This document shows, piece by piece, positions 9,099 to 18,180 of a DNA stretch of 33,694 nt (position 1 is its first letter; the number at the start of each line of letters is the position of its first letter). Position numbers and translations under genes: made by a program. The notes under the pieces were generated by a model, which searched no databases, was not told the DNA's origin, and worked only from the letters and a program-made list of their open reading frames with translations. This DNA comes from Candidatus Brocadiia bacterium (lineage in GTDB: Bacteria > Planctomycetota > PUPC01 > DSUN01): contig JADHXT010000003.1 in NCBI GenBank assembly GCA_016782825.1, positions 1-33,694 on the forward strand, written 5' to 3'.

Positions 9099-10514
9099 TC
9101 AGTGGTCGGGCCAGATGTCCCACTTCCATCGCGTGTTGGCGAGCTGGTCGCCTTCGGCGCGGCGGCCGTGCACGGTGCCGAGGACGAGGCGCTCGCCGTC
9201 GCTGCGCAGGTGCACGATGCCCTGGATCGAGCGCTCGTGGAGCTGCGCCGTGCCTTTCTTGAACGCGGCCTGCTCCTTCTTCGAGAGCTTGCGGAAGCAC
9301 GCGGCCAGCTCGGTGGAGAAGACGGCGGGCGTGCGGCTCTGCGAGTAGCGGGTGATGGTGCCGAGGAGGACGGCGCGCGGGTGGCCGTGCGCGTCGTTGC
9401 GGTTGTCGCCTGAGGAGATGACGGCCGCGTCGGGCTTGACGGCCCGCAGGAAGTCCACCGAGAAGTGCTGGCTGCCGTGGTGCGCCGCCTTGTAGACGCG
9501 GGAGTGGGCGTTCTTCGCGTGCTTCTTCAGGTCGGCCAGCAGGTCGTCCATGGACGGCTCGTTGAGGTCGCCCGTCAGCAGGATGGTCTGGTCGCCGTGC
9601 ACGAGGCGGAGGACGATGGAGTTGCCGTTCACCGTCTTGCCGGCGTCGCCGTACCAGGGATAGGATGCCTTGGCCCCCTTGCCGCTGGCGCGCGGCCCGA
9701 GCACCTCGATGGCCAGGTGCTCGTTCTGGCGGTCGTAGGGGGGCAGATACTTGTCGGCGGCGTCGAGGCGGCGGAACTGGAATCCGCCGGGCGGCGGCTC
9801 CACGCGGCCCTTCCAGCGGGGCAGTTGCCGCATCTTGTCGAGGATGCCCGGCAGGTTGGCCCGGGCCGTGGCGACGGCCTCGACGAAGCTCTTCATGAGT
9901 GTCTTCATCTTTGGCACCGCGTTGGCCGATGGTGCGTGCACGAGGCCGAAGACCCGCCCGTCCTCGCGGCGGCCGGGGTCCTTCGCTGCGTCGGTGCGGC
10001 GGAAGAGGCCGTTGTGGTAGACGCGCTTGACGGCGATGCGCGGGTGCTTGAGGATGCGCAGGAGGCCCTGGGTGTGGTCGGCGTCGCTGTGGGTGGCCAC
10101 CACGGCCTCGAAGTCCACGTAGTGGTCCTTCTTGTCGAGCCGGTACTTGTTGCGGATGAACTCGAGGGCGTCGGCACTCTCGCCGCCGTCGATGAGCACG
10201 CGGCGGTCGTCGGGCGTCTGGATGAGGATGGAGTCGCCCTGGTCCACGTCGATGAAGAACACCTCGAGGCAGCGGCGGCGGGAGGCCGACTGCGGGTTCA
10301 CGTAGCCTTGGCCGCCGCGGTAGGCCACGTGGATGCGGCCGGTGGCCGGGAGCTGGGCATCGGGCTCGATGATCTTCATCCACTCGCCGAGGAGGAGCGA
10401 GGCGCCCTTCTTGCCGCCGGTCCGCGTGGTGTAGGCGGCGGCCAGCGGCTCGGCAGCGTAGAGGTACTGGGGGAAGTTGGGATCGACGATCACATGCAGG
10501 TCGGCCGTGCTCAC
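9099..10514 (-). CDS. Stand-alone ComEC/Rec2-type metallo-beta-lactamase-fold hydrolase with an N-terminal extension
   Basis: LEVFFIDVDQGDSILIQTPDDRRVLIDGG, THSDADHTQGL (HxDxDH), ILLTGDLNEPSMDDLL and KAAHHGSQHFSVDFLRAVKPDAAVISSGDNR are ComEC-type MBL motifs; no multi-TM competence domain. Confidence 0.85.
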   Translation of the reverse strand: MSTADLHVIVDPNFPQYLYAAEPLAAAYTTRTGGKKGASLLLGEWMKIIEPDAQLPATGRIHVAYRGGQGYVNPQSASRRRCLEVFFIDVDQGDSILIQTPDDRRVLIDGGESADALEFIRNKYRLDKKDHYVDFEAVVATHSDADHTQGLLRILKHPRIAVKRVYHNGLFRRTDAAKDPGRREDGRVFGLVHAPSANAVPKMKTLMKSFVEAVATARANLPGILDKMRQLPRWKGRVEPPPGGFQFRRLDAADKYLPPYDRQNEHLAIEVLGPRASGKGAKASYPWYGDAGKTVNGNSIVLRLVHGDQTILLTGDLNEPSMDDLLADLKKHAKNAHSRVYKAAHHGSQHFSVDFLRAVKPDAAVISSGDNRNDAHGHPRAVLLGTITRYSQSRTPAVFSTELAACFRKLSKKEQAAFKKGTAQLHERSIQGIVHLRSDGERLVLGTVHGRRAEGDQLANTRWKWDIWPDH

Positions 10515-10720
10515 GGTAGCCCTCCTTTTCGCGTGTGTGCGTGCGCGCCCGCGGTGGGTGGGAAGTGAGTTCGCCGGGCGTGCCTCCTTCCGGACGGCGA
10601 GGCGGCAGAATGCGCGCGGACCGAGCGCGCTCCACTGTATGTCCGACGGACTGCGATTTCAAGGAAAATCGCCGGCGGGCGTGCAGAAGTTCTGGCGGTG
10701 GCAGGGTACGTGGGAGGTGT

Positions 10721-10758
10721 GCGGAGGGGAAGCGCCTCGCCGGGAGCTCCCCCTCCGC
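10721..10758 (-). terminator. Inverted repeat downstream of the Gfo/Idh gene
   Basis: GCGGAGGGGAAGC / GCTCCCCCTCCGC, 12 of 13 bp paired, 12-nt loop, 36 nt past the stop codon. Confidence 0.4.
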
Positions 10759-10793
10759 GTTGGAGTTATCCAGTCATGCAGCCGTGCGTGCGA

Positions 10794-11855
10794 TCACTTG
10801 ATCGTGATGTCCTTGTAGCTGTAGCCGGCGCGCTTGAGCAGCGTGGCGCAGTTGGCCTTGCGGCCGGTCTTGCCGGCGGCGAGCATTGCGTCGGTGAGGA
10901 GGGCCACCTGGGCGCCGAAGAGCGCGGGCACGTGGTTCGCCGTGGTGCGGCCAGTGACGAGCTTGGCGAAGTTGTCGCCGGGGTCGCTGGGATAGCCGCG
11001 GGGCACGGTGAGCGGCACGGCCTTGGGGTCCTTGCCGGGCTGATGGAGGGTGAGGCCGGGGCTGCCCATGCCCATGGTGAGGATGCCCTTGGTGCCCTGG
11101 ATGCGCACGTCGTCGCTGAAGCCCTTGATGTAGTCGCCGATGATGATGAGGCGGCCGGCGGCGCCGTTGGTGAGCTCCACGCTGTAGGAGCCGTTGATCT
11201 CGATGGGGCGCCTGGCGCCGTGGTACAGGAAGTCGTAGCTGCCCTGCACGCTCTTGGGCATGGCGCCGGTCATGTACAGCAGGATGTCCTGGTAGTGGGA
11301 GCCGCTGTCGTTGAGCTGGCCGCCGCCGGAGTACTTGGGGCTGCCGCGCCAGCCGTTGCCGCGCCAGTCCTGCGCCATGTACACGTAGAAGCCGGTCACG
11401 TCGCCGATGGTGCCTTTCTGGATGAGCCGGCGCGCGGTCACATACTTGGCCTCGAAGTGGCGCTGGTAGGTGAGGAGGAACACCAGCTTCTTTTTCGCCG
11501 CCAGCTTGGCCACGGCGATGGCGTTCTTGACGCCGCACACCATGGGCTTCTCGATCATCACGTGCAGGTTGTGCTCGAGGGCGTACATCGTGTGATCGTA
11601 GTGGAGGGTGTGGGGCGAGAAGACACCCACGGCGTCCAGCTCGCACGAGTCGATCATCTTCTGGTAGCCGTTGGGGCCTTTGAAGCGTGCCACCTTGTGG
11701 CCCAGGCCTTCCTCCAGCTTATCCAGGCAGTCGGCGCTCGTGTCGGTCGCCGCCACCACGTCCACGGCCTTGTCCTTGTTGAGGGAGAACACGCGGTTGC
11801 GTCCCATCCCTCCCGGCCCGATCACCCCGAAACGGATCGTCTTGGCTTTCGCCAC
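10794..11855 (-). CDS. Gfo/Idh/MocA-family oxidoreductase
   Basis: GTG at 11855 after GAGGAG; Rossmann FGVIGPGGMGRNRVFSL and MIEKPMVCGVKNA (EKP motif). Confidence 0.9.
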   Translation of the reverse strand: MAKAKTIRFGVIGPGGMGRNRVFSLNKDKAVDVVAATDTSADCLDKLEEGLGHKVARFKGPNGYQKMIDSCELDAVGVFSPHTLHYDHTMYALEHNLHVMIEKPMVCGVKNAIAVAKLAAKKKLVFLLTYQRHFEAKYVTARRLIQKGTIGDVTGFYVYMAQDWRGNGWRGSPKYSGGGQLNDSGSHYQDILLYMTGAMPKSVQGSYDFLYHGARRPIEINGSYSVELTNGAAGRLIIIGDYIKGFSDDVRIQGTKGILTMGMGSPGLTLHQPGKDPKAVPLTVPRGYPSDPGDNFAKLVTGRTTANHVPALFGAQVALLTDAMLAAGKTGRKANCATLLKRAGYSYKDITIK

Positions 11856-11994
11856 GGCAAGCTCCTCGCGTCTGGCCAAGCCACAGGAGGACGGCCGAGG
11901 CCCGGTGCCTCGGCCCGCTCGGCACAGTGTAACCGAGCCCGTGCAGAAATCAAGGGGGAAAGCAGAAAGATCGCGCGCGATGTTCCGAGGCCTG

Positions 11995-12669
11995 TCAGCC
12001 GGGCTGCACGAGGGTGCGGCCGGCCTCGTAGGCTTCGGCGAGGGCGGTGGGGTGGTCGAGGATGTCGTCCTTGGTGTCCACGTTGATATAGCAGTGGTCG
12101 CCGGCGTACTCGAGTTCGAGCACGTCGCACAGGGCCTTGAGGGTGCGGCGGGCGCCGTCGAACATCCAGGGGCGGTCGCTGCCGCACACGGAGAGCAGCA
12201 GGCCACGGCGGCCGGGGCGGGGCGGGTCGAACAGCGGCTTGCGGGCGACGTACTTGAGGTTCCAGAAGCACTGGCACCGGTCGATGAGCATCTTGGCGTA
12301 GGTGCTCACGGCGGTGAAGTAGATGGGCGAGGCGAAGAGGAGGTGGGTGGTGCCGAGGAGCTTGGGGTAGACGTCCTGCATGTCGTCCTTCATCACGCAG
12401 CGGCCGGTGCTGATGCAGCGGTCGCAGGCGGCGCAGGGGATGAGCTTGTGGCCGCGGATGGCGTACAGCTCGGTGTCGGCGCCGGCGTCGGCGGCGCCGC
12501 GGAGGGCTTCGTGGAGGAGGCGGTCGGTGTTGCCGTCGCGGCGCGAGCTGCCGGCGATGCCGAGGACGGTGGGGATTGGGGATTTGCGATTTGCGATTTG
12601 CGATTGGGGATTGGCGATTGGGGATTGGCGGTTGGCGATTTGCGATTGGGGTGCGGGGGCGTCGGTCAC
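11995..12669 (-). CDS. Flavodoxin/NADPH-dependent FMN reductase-like protein with repeat-encoded N-terminus
   Basis: VLGIAGSSRRDGNTDRLLHEAL, CAACDRCISTGRCVMKDDM, FASPIYFTAVSTYAKMLIDR; GTG at 12669 overlaps the upstream TGA. Confidence 0.85.
   Translation of the reverse strand: MTDAPAPQSQIANRQSPIANPQSQIANRKSPIPTVLGIAGSSRRDGNTDRLLHEALRGAADAGADTELYAIRGHKLIPCAACDRCISTGRCVMKDDMQDVYPKLLGTTHLLFASPIYFTAVSTYAKMLIDRCQCFWNLKYVARKPLFDPPRPGRRGLLLSVCGSDRPWMFDGARRTLKALCDVLELEYAGDHCYINVDTKDDILDHPTALAEAYEAGRTLVQPG
12571..12651. repeat. Degenerate heptamer tandem repeat (GATTTGC/GATTGGG-type) inside a coding region
   Basis: ggggattggggatttgcgatttgcgatttgcgattggggattggcgattggggattggcggttggcgatttgcgattgggg; encodes QSQIANRQSPIANPQSQIANRKSPIP on the minus strand. 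Confidence 0.95.
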
Positions 12670-13751
12670 GTGTCGGCCTCCTCGGGCGGGTCGGCGGTTG
12701 CCTTGGGGATGAGGCGCTCGGGGGTGCGGGTGGGCACCTCGATGAGGCGGAGGAAGCGCAGCTCGATCTCGCGGACGGTTTCCTCGAGGGTGTCGGTCTC
12801 GCCGTCGTCGTCCACGTCGGTGGGCAGGTGGGCCTGGCCGCCGGCGAGCATCCCGTGTCCGCCGCCGGAGCCGATGTCGTCGAGGAGTGCGGCGGCGAGG
12901 TCGCCGGCCTTGCCTTGGCGCAGGTCGGTGCGGACGGAGAGGTGGAGGCGGCTTTCCACGAGGCCATGCACGAGCACCCAGCGGATGCCCTGGATGCGGA
13001 GGAAGAAGTCGGCCATCTCGCCCAGGATGTCGGGGGCGGGGATGGTGCCCAGGTTGCAGATGGCCACGTTGCCGTAGATACGACAGTCGGCGAGCGCGCG
13101 GGCCAGGGTGGCGAAGTAGTCGCGGGGGAGGCGCTCGCGCTCGATCTTGGCGAGGGCGCGGTGGTTGGCTCGGGGATAGAGGTAGAGGAAGGCGTCGGTG
13201 TCGGCGTCGCTGGCGCCGCGGGAGAGGTTCTGTGTGTCGGTCTTGATGCCGTAGAGCAGTGCGGTGGCGAGCTGGACGTTGGGCTCGATGTCGGCGGCCT
13301 GGAGGTATTCGGTGAGGATGGTGGAGGCGGCGCCGTAGTCGGTGCGGATGTCGGTGAACTGGTCGGAGGTGACCCGGGGGCCGCGGGGGTGGTGGTCGAT
13401 CACGATGTGGGCCTCGACGTCGTCGGGCCAGAAGCAGTTGCCGAAGCCGGGCTGGGTGTCCACGAGGGCGCGCAGGTCGAAGGCCGCCAGGTCGAGCGAC
13501 GCCGTGTCTGCGAGCGTCTCGCCGAGGAACTGAAGGGCGGCTCGGTTCTCGACGCGCACCACTTCGCCGGTGGCGGCGAGGGTGACGTCGAGGCGTGCCT
13601 TCTCGCTGAGCAGCAGCTTGAGGGCCGCGGCACACGCGATGCCGTCGGGGTCCGGGTGGTCCTGCACGGCCACCACCGCCGTGCGGTGGCCCCGCACGAA
13701 GTGCAGCAGACGAGCGAGTCGGGTGCGGGCCCTGTCGGATGCCTTGGCCAT
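12666..13751 (-). CDS. DHH/DHHA1 phosphoesterase (NrnA-like bifunctional oligoribonuclease/pAp phosphatase-type)
   Basis: VAVQDHPDPDGIACAAALKLLL, HIVIDHHPRGPRV (DHH), C-terminal GSGGGHGMLAGGQA (GGGH of DHHA1). Confidence 0.85.
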   Translation of the reverse strand: MAKASDRARTRLARLLHFVRGHRTAVVAVQDHPDPDGIACAAALKLLLSEKARLDVTLAATGEVVRVENRAALQFLGETLADTASLDLAAFDLRALVDTQPGFGNCFWPDDVEAHIVIDHHPRGPRVTSDQFTDIRTDYGAASTILTEYLQAADIEPNVQLATALLYGIKTDTQNLSRGASDADTDAFLYLYPRANHRALAKIERERLPRDYFATLARALADCRIYGNVAICNLGTIPAPDILGEMADFFLRIQGIRWVLVHGLVESRLHLSVRTDLRQGKAGDLAAALLDDIGSGGGHGMLAGGQAHLPTDVDDDGETDTLEETVREIELRFLRLIEVPTRTPERLIPKATADPPEEADT

Positions 13752-13911
13752 GGCGCGCGCTCGCCGGGGGAGGGGAGGAGGCAAATACCCGGATAGGTGC
13801 CTTGCACCGTTTCCGCGGTTGGTTTATTATACATACTCGTCTGACGGGCACGCAACCGTGCCGAACGCCCGAGGGTCGGCGGGATCTTTGCGACACTGGA
13901 AAGGAGCATGC

Positions 13912-14406
13912 ATGGCAGCCGTAACCCCGCTCGAGTATGCCATCAAGCTGGAGCAGGACGGTCTGGCGTTCTACACCCAAGCCGCGGCGGACACGACGAA
14001 CCCGCTGGGCAAGAAGATGTTCGAAGGGCTCGCCGCCGACGAGACGCGCCACGAGCGCATCCTGCGCCAGGTGGCCGCCGACATGCAGGTGACCCTTGAC
14101 GACAAGTTGCCGAAGGACCGCATCGTCACCCTCTTCGCCACGCTGGGCGAGGAGCTCCGCAGCCAGCTCGACGCCGGCGCCGGCGACACCGACGTCATCG
14201 ACAATGCCCTCGTAATGGAAAGGGCCGCCGAGGCACACTTCCGCTCCTGCGCGGCCGACGCCAGCGACGACCTGAAGGCTCTCTACGAACGCCTGGCGCT
14301 CGAGGAAAGCCAGCACGTGGATATCCTGGAAAACACCAAGACCTACCTCAACGACACAGGCCACTGGTTCTGCTGGGACGAAGGCAGCGTGCTGGACGGC
14401 GGCTGA
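13912..14406 (+). CDS. Ferritin-like/rubrerythrin-domain protein
   Basis: ATG with AAGGAG SD; four-helix metal motifs LEQDGLAFY, ADETRHERIL, MERAAEAHFR, LEESQHVDIL. Confidence 0.85.
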   Translation: MAAVTPLEYAIKLEQDGLAFYTQAAADTTNPLGKKMFEGLAADETRHERILRQVAADMQVTLDDKLPKDRIVTLFATLGEELRSQLDAGAGDTDVIDNALVMERAAEAHFRSCAADASDDLKALYERLALEESQHVDILENTKTYLNDTGHWFCWDEGSVLDGG

Positions 14407-14490
14407 GCCGCGCCACGAAAGAACACGGCCTGCGCTACGGTATAATCCCATAGCAGAAGCCCGGCGGGGCACTGGCCCCTGCTTTTGCAC

Positions 14491-14518
14491 TTGACAGCCC
14501 TTGGCGCGACTGTATAAT
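14491..14518 (+). promoter_or_regulatory. Consensus sigma70-type promoter upstream of the pilM-like gene
   Basis: TTGACA (14491-14496) - 16 nt - TATAAT (14513-14518), both hexamers exact; a second TATAAT lies at 14441. Confidence 0.7.
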
Positions 14519-14620
14519 TGCCAAGTGCCAAGTGAGTTGGAACCATTCGGGAAGGGCGTGACGACGTAAGCCGCGCGCTGGCTCCTCCGGAGCGCGCGCG
14601 ATAGCGAAGGAGTCCCGAGC

Positions 14621-16408
14621 GTGGCACGTAACGTGGCCTGGGGCATCGACATCGGAGAATCGGCGATCAAGGTCGTCCAGCTCCGCAAGAGTGGCGATTC
14701 GGTCGTCGTGCAAGACCACCGCACCATCGCGTGTGCCGCGCGGCCCGAAGAGGCCCAAGGCGCCGACAAAGACTACCGCATCCGCAATGCCATCGCCACG
14801 CTCCTGGAACAAGTAGACATCAAGGGCACCGTGGTCGTCTCCATCTCCGGCCAGGAGGTGTTTCCCCGCTTCCTGCCGCTGCCGCCGGTGGAGGCGAAGC
14901 GCATCCCCGAAGTGGTGCGCTACGAGGCCCGCACCTCCATGCCCTTCCCCATCGAAGAGGTGGTGTGGGACTACCAGCCCCTCGACGAGCACCCCGAGCC
15001 CGGCGAAGAAATCGAAGTGGCCCTCTTCGCCATCAAGCGCGCCACCGTCTACGGCTATCTGGCCAACCTGCGGCTCGCGCACCTCGTGCCCGATATCCTC
15101 GAGATTGGCCCCCTCGCCCTCTACAACCTGCTGTGCTACGACCGCGACATCGATGTGGGCACCGTGGTCATCGACGTGGGCGCCGGCAACACCGACCTGC
15201 TCATCATCGACGGCGACCGCTTCTGGACCCGCAACGTGTCCATCTCCGGCAACGACATTACCCGCGCGCTTCAGGAAAAGTACCAGATCTCCTTCGAGGA
15301 GGCCGAGCAGCTCAAGCAAAAGGCCGCCGACTCGAAGCAGGCCGAGAAGCTCTTCGGCGTCATGCGCCCCATCGTGGACGACCTGCTCGGCGAAATCCAG
15401 CGGTCCATCGGCTACTACAAAGCCCAGACGCACAACGTGCGCATCGAGCGCGTCATCCTCCTGGGCAATGTGTTTCGCCTCGAGCCCCTGGTGGGCTACT
15501 TCCGCGAGAGCCTGGACGACTACGACGTGGCCCGCATCGGCGGGCTGCAACGCATGCGCGTGGCCGGCGCCGACCCCGCCGAGTTTGCCCCCGAAGTGGG
15601 CAACTACGGCGTGGCCATCGGCCTGGCCCTCCAGGGCCTCGGCCTGGGCCGCGTGACCATCGACATGATGCCGTCGGATGTCATCCGCCAGCGCCTCATC
15701 AAGCAAAAGCTCCCCTACGCCGCCGCCGCCGTGGGCCTCCTGGCCGTGCCGATCTTCCTCGGCTTCGGCTCGGCCGCGAGCGACGTGTCCACCTACGACA
15801 CCAAGGTGAAGGAAGTGGTGCCGAAAATCCAGCGGTACCAACAGCTTGCGGCCGAGGAGAAGAAGGCCGCGAACCTGGAGCCCATGGCCAGCCAGCTCGA
15901 GGCCATCAGCAGCATCGGCCAGGGGCGGGCCGAATGGCCCCTGTACATGAATAGCCTCAACGAGGCCCTCCGTCAGGTGCCACGCAACCGCTTCCTTCTG
16001 CGGCGCATCCTCCACCTGGGCGATGGCACCGCCGCCCCCGGCATGGCGGGCGGAGGAGGGCTCGGACGCGGCGCGCGGCGAGCCCCACGCCCCGCGGCAG
16101 CGGAAGACAAGCTGCAGGAAGACGCCGTGACGCTCCTGCTCGAATTCGAGAGCGACCAGCGCTTCATCGTGGCCGACACCCGACTGCTCGAGCAATACTT
16201 CATCGGGCAGGCCTACGTGCGGAAAGTGGAGTTTGGCGAAGTGCGTCAGATGGCCGGCCAGATGGGCGGCGCGGCCGGGGGCCGCGAGGGCCTGATCCGC
16301 AACGCGGCCGATAGCGTGTGGGTCTCCTCGGTCACCGTCGTCTTCAGCATGCAGCCCCTCAAGGAGAGCCAGCCGTCTGCACCCGACAAGGCCGGCAATC
16401 GCAAGTAG
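14621..16408 (+). CDS. pilM: Type IV pilus assembly PilM-like ATPase with a C-terminal PilN-like TM/periplasmic extension
   Basis: GTG start; WGIDIGESAIKVVQLRKSG, VVSISGQEVFPRFLPLPPVEAKRIPEVVRYEA, VVIDVGAGNTDLLII, YGVAIGLALQGLGLGRVTIDMMP are PilM/SHS2 signatures; TM YAAAAVGLLAVPIFLGF followed by a PilN-like coiled region. Confidence 0.88.
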   Translation: MARNVAWGIDIGESAIKVVQLRKSGDSVVVQDHRTIACAARPEEAQGADKDYRIRNAIATLLEQVDIKGTVVVSISGQEVFPRFLPLPPVEAKRIPEVVRYEARTSMPFPIEEVVWDYQPLDEHPEPGEEIEVALFAIKRATVYGYLANLRLAHLVPDILEIGPLALYNLLCYDRDIDVGTVVIDVGAGNTDLLIIDGDRFWTRNVSISGNDITRALQEKYQISFEEAEQLKQKAADSKQAEKLFGVMRPIVDDLLGEIQRSIGYYKAQTHNVRIERVILLGNVFRLEPLVGYFRESLDDYDVARIGGLQRMRVAGADPAEFAPEVGNYGVAIGLALQGLGLGRVTIDMMPSDVIRQRLIKQKLPYAAAAVGLLAVPIFLGFGSAASDVSTYDTKVKEVVPKIQRYQQLAAEEKKAANLEPMASQLEAISSIGQGRAEWPLYMNSLNEALRQVPRNRFLLRRILHLGDGTAAPGMAGGGGLGRGARRAPRPAAAEDKLQEDAVTLLLEFESDQRFIVADTRLLEQYFIGQAYVRKVEFGEVRQMAGQMGGAAGGREGLIRNAADSVWVSSVTVVFSMQPLKESQPSAPDKAGNRK

Positions 16409-16456
16409 CACCGCCGAGCGCCACGCGGGACCACACTGGTCGAGGAACACAATCCT

Positions 16457-18127
16457 ATGTTATTTCTGAAGAAGCATGTCTTCTGGATGCTCATTGTCCT
16501 CGCCCTCCTGGCCGAAGGGGGCCTCACCTACGTTCTCGTGGGCAAACAGACCGACGCGCGCGCCATGCGCAAGGAGTACGAGCAGAAGAAGCAGCAGCTC
16601 GATACCTTCGAGCGCAAGCCCCCCGGCCAGCCCAAAGTGCTCAAGGCCCTCGGCGAACGTAAGGCCGCCGTCCGCGACGAACTCACCGACTGCCTCCTGT
16701 TCCTCTGGCACCGCGGAGAGGCCCTCGAGCAGCTCTTCGACGACGAGCGTCTCGCCGCGGCCAACGTGACGCCGTGGAGCCGCCACGTGGAAATGGGCAT
16801 GGGCCGCTTCAAGCTCCTCTACCAAAACACCTACGACGCCCACGTCGAGAAGCTCGCGCCCAAGATGGAGAAGGTGCTGATCGGCCGCGAGGCGTTGGGC
16901 CTGGCGCCGAGCAACTTCTTCACACTCACCGACATTCGCATCGGCGATATCTTCAGCGCCCAGAAGAAGTTCTGGGTGCTCAAGGAAATCGTCGACATCG
17001 CCGCCGACTCCAACATGGCCAGCCTCGCCAAGGTGCAGGTCACACGCGAAGCCCTTGATGGACCGGCCCGCGGCCGGGCCGCGCCCACCCGCAAGGGCAC
17101 GCTGCAAAGCGCCGTCAGCGTGCAGCTCATCGTGCGGTGCGAGTACCCCAAGCTCAGCAACTTCGTCGAAAGGCTCCATGCCTCGTCCCTCGGCATCCGG
17201 ATCCTCTCCGTTAACAACATCCAGCGCGCGGCGGGCGTCGCGGCGGCCGGGTCAGAGTTCGCGCCCACGATGCGCGCGCCCCGGATGCCCGGCCCCCCCA
17301 TGATGCCGCGCCCGGGAGGCATGAGCGCGGAACGGGGCCTCGAGGGCGGCGTCGCCATCCCGGGCACCCCCCGCCGCCCCATCGCCCCTGGGGCACCGGG
17401 CATCGTCCCCGCGGAAGTGCCTGTGGCCGCGCGCAGCGCCAAGGCAGGCGAAGTGGTGCGGCAGCTCGTCGAGGCCCAGATCCTCTGCGAGGTGCCCGAC
17501 GTCAATCTCGATATCTACCAGGTGGCCTTCAGCAAAGCCGCCTTCCCCAAGAAGTCCGACGTCAAGAAGTGGGCCGAGCAACAGGTGGCGGCCGCGGAGG
17601 CCATCCTGCTGCGAGCCAAGACCACTCGGGCGGCCCGATGGGCCGACGCCGCCATCCAGAAGCTCCCCGCGCCACCGCCCGAGAAGGCCGCCGAGCCAGG
17701 CAAGGCCGCCGCTCCAGCAGCGGCCACCAAGCCTCACACTCTCGTGGCCTACCCGGGCACGCCGTACGAGCGCGAGTATGTCGTGAGCGACCCGGCCCTG
17801 GCCCGCACGTGGCTCGCGAACGTCGCCAGCTACGAAGTGCTCCACGTGCGGGCACTCAAGGCCTTCTGGGAGTACGTGTTGGCCGCGCTCGGCACCGAGC
17901 GCACCAGCACCCGCGACGGCGTGGTCATCACCTTCCGCGACAAGAGCCACTTCGACGCCGACGCAGCCAACATGTATGAGCAGACCCTCACCGTGGCACT
18001 TGTCAAGCCAGGCACGCCCAGGAAGGCGAGCAAGCCGCGGCCCGTAACCGTCAAGTTCGGCCTCGCAGTCTTCACCCCTGACGAAAGCGCCAGAGGCCAG
18101 CAAATCTGGAAGGGGTTCGAGCGCTAG
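16457..18127 (+). CDS. Single-TM envelope protein, possibly PilO/Amuc_1100-like
   Basis: ATG; N-terminal TM FLKKHVFWMLIVLALLAEGGLTYVLV then a coiled coil; position directly after PilM/N; internal Pro/Gly/Met-rich linker MRAPRMPGPPMMPRPGGM. Confidence 0.55.
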   Translation: MLFLKKHVFWMLIVLALLAEGGLTYVLVGKQTDARAMRKEYEQKKQQLDTFERKPPGQPKVLKALGERKAAVRDELTDCLLFLWHRGEALEQLFDDERLAAANVTPWSRHVEMGMGRFKLLYQNTYDAHVEKLAPKMEKVLIGREALGLAPSNFFTLTDIRIGDIFSAQKKFWVLKEIVDIAADSNMASLAKVQVTREALDGPARGRAAPTRKGTLQSAVSVQLIVRCEYPKLSNFVERLHASSLGIRILSVNNIQRAAGVAAAGSEFAPTMRAPRMPGPPMMPRPGGMSAERGLEGGVAIPGTPRRPIAPGAPGIVPAEVPVAARSAKAGEVVRQLVEAQILCEVPDVNLDIYQVAFSKAAFPKKSDVKKWAEQQVAAAEAILLRAKTTRAARWADAAIQKLPAPPPEKAAEPGKAAAPAAATKPHTLVAYPGTPYEREYVVSDPALARTWLANVASYEVLHVRALKAFWEYVLAALGTERTSTRDGVVITFRDKSHFDADAANMYEQTLTVALVKPGTPRKASKPRPVTVKFGLAVFTPDESARGQQIWKGFER

Positions 18128-18180
18128 CCGCCGGCACCGTTGCCGGGCCGCACGTCTCGCACCGTCGAAGGGAATCGTTT

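Noticed and set aside
9099-10514. Competence protein ComEC (DNA uptake channel)
   Set aside because: Only the MBL domain is present; no multi-TM competence region.
14435-16450. 671-aa antisense ORF over pilM
   Set aside because: Shadow ORF; no motifs, and the plus strand has an unambiguous PilM.
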